Assembly (NCBI GenBank): GCA_964545415.1 | Contig: CAZJFP010000002.1 | Location: 18,469-82,468 of the forward strand | DNA from: CAJBLF01 sp964545415 | GTDB taxonomy: Bacteria; Patescibacteriota; Gracilibacteria; Absconditabacterales; Absconditicoccaceae | Reading direction: 5' to 3' | Length of the DNA stretch: 64,000 nt | Shown here: one piece after another, positions 63,306 through 64,000 of the stretch | Numbering within the stretch: position 1 is the stretch's first letter | Layout: every line of letters begins with the position of its first letter | The notes under the pieces: model-generated | Databases searched by the model: none | The model's input: the letters and a program-made list of their open reading frames with translations, nothing else | Told to the model about the DNA's origin: nothing | Position numbers and translations under genes: made by a program

Positions 63306-64000
63306 ATGAAAACAAAAATTTTTCTCATTTTTTTGCTGATATTCAGTGTGTACTGGATGAATGTATCAGCATCAGTAACTCATATCTATTTACAAAATAA
63401 TAGCAGTACAGAGTGGCATTATTGTTGTAACATAGATAGTATAATAATTCATAAGCCAACAAATGCTATGATCGGAATACAATGGGTTACGCCAACACCT
63501 GATGTTATCTTAAATGACACAGTAGTTGTAGCAACAACACTTACTACAGGTCAATGGTCATTTTCTTCAAATGAAACTGGAGGTAAAATATTCTACATCT
63601 ACATCCTTTCTTCACCACCCATTGAGCCAGTATGTATGGTTCATGACACCAGTTTCTGCACAGCTACCTTCTCGCTTCCTCTGGATGCACAAAACCAGAA
63701 TCCTGGAGGGCATGCTGCTACCTACTTATGGTCGACTGGTGCTACCACCAGGACGATTACCGCCACAACCCCAGGATACTACTGGGTTACTGTAACGAAT
63801 GCTTGCGGGGTAGATACATTTGACATTAATATCTCGCAATCCAACCCCAACGCTCCTGACTTAGGGTCAAACCAATCATTCTGCTGGGGTTCAAATTCTC
63901 TTCTGGATCCTGGAAGTACTAACGTTGCTTCCTATCAATGGTCTACAGGAGAAACTACACCGACTATTACCGTCGATACTACAGGCACCTACTGGGTGTA
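63306..64000 (+). CDS. Secreted protein with Bacteroidetes-like PKD/Ig repeats (partial)
   Basis: The first 231 residues are present; the gene runs off the window. The signal peptide is KTKIFLIFLLIFSVYWMNVSAS. After a short AT-rich domain, repeats of the form LDAQNQNPGGHAATYLWSTG then ATTRTITATTPGYYWVTVTN, and LDPGSTNVASYQWSTGETTP, are typical of PKD/Ig-like adhesin repeats in Bacteroidetes. From about 63620 the DNA is visibly richer in G and C. All 14 or so glycines use GGN and none uses TGA, unlike every large neighbour. It may be a recent transfer from a standard-code donor, or a chimeric assembly. Confidence 0.75.
   Translation, partial: MKTKIFLIFLLIFSVYWMNVSASVTHIYLQNNSSTEWHYCCNIDSIIIHKPTNAMIGIQWVTPTPDVILNDTVVVATTLTTGQWSFSSNETGGKIFYIYILSSPPIEPVCMVHDTSFCTATFSLPLDAQNQNPGGHAATYLWSTGATTRTITATTPGYYWVTVTNACGVDTFDINISQSNPNAPDLGSNQSFCWGSNSLLDPGSTNVASYQWSTGETTPTITVDTTGTYWV

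Overview
The window comes from a bacterium that reads UGA as glycine (genetic code 25), which points to the Gracilibacteria/Absconditabacteria (BD1-5/SR1) part of the Candidate Phyla Radiation. In the standard code almost every gene is cut into pieces at TGA. Read with TGA = Gly, they become full-length proteins with intact motifs. TGA falls on invariant glycines, for example the KTG box of the PBP, the Nudix box, the L11 N-terminus, the polymerase III alpha active site and the dUTPase motifs. Every gene that ends inside the window stops at TAA or TAG. Base composition is AT-rich, and most intergenic spaces hold palindromes or short word-like repeats.

Layout. (1) 0.2-5.9 kb: a very AT-rich block with a radical SAM enzyme, a DegT-type aminotransferase, GreA-like, CYTH, M20 peptidase and Nudix proteins. 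(2) 5.9-8.4 kb: lepA, carrying a whole PD-(D/E)XK GxxExxY protein inside its reading frame. (3) 8.6-15.4 kb: a surface-protein locus, mostly a duplicated cassette. Each unit has a secreted WxL-like protein on the minus strand and two plus-strand DUF916-like proteins with signal peptide and C-terminal anchor. The secreted genes are flanked by matching inverted repeats. (4) 15.5-29 kb: repair and housekeeping genes (mutY, rsmI, dut, map, ruvC), a lytic transglycosylase, a PLD protein, a K+ channel, an 857-residue MORN-repeat protein and a MEMO-family protein. (5) 29.2-32.3 kb: secE, nusG, an unknown anchored protein, rplK, rplA. (6) 32.4-39.4 kb, minus strand: ftsX, TPR protein, HtrA protease, gyrA, a zinc metallopeptidase and a basic protein. 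(7) 39.7-48.6 kb: KefB-like antiporter, YjbQ protein, ispH, a mitochondrial-type single-chain PheRS behind a Phe-rich leader peptide and attenuator, YbaB, a class B PBP and a VirB2-like pilin. (8) 48.8-61.4 kb: dnaE without a PHP domain, DHH phosphoesterase, sugar transferase, a caspase-like protein, ligA, DUF2461 protein, pth and infB (with an assembly gap). (9) 61.8-64 kb: a glycine-rich repeat surface protein with very dense UGA, and the start of a Bacteroidetes-like surface protein that uses no UGA.

The most unusual features are the nuclease domain nested in LepA, short repeats inserted in frame in several essential genes (LepA, MutY, LigA, Pth), two palindrome families whose stems vary in a compensatory way, the duplicated surface cassette with flanking inverted repeats, and attenuation control of a single-chain PheRS. 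I see no tRNA, rRNA or CRISPR array.
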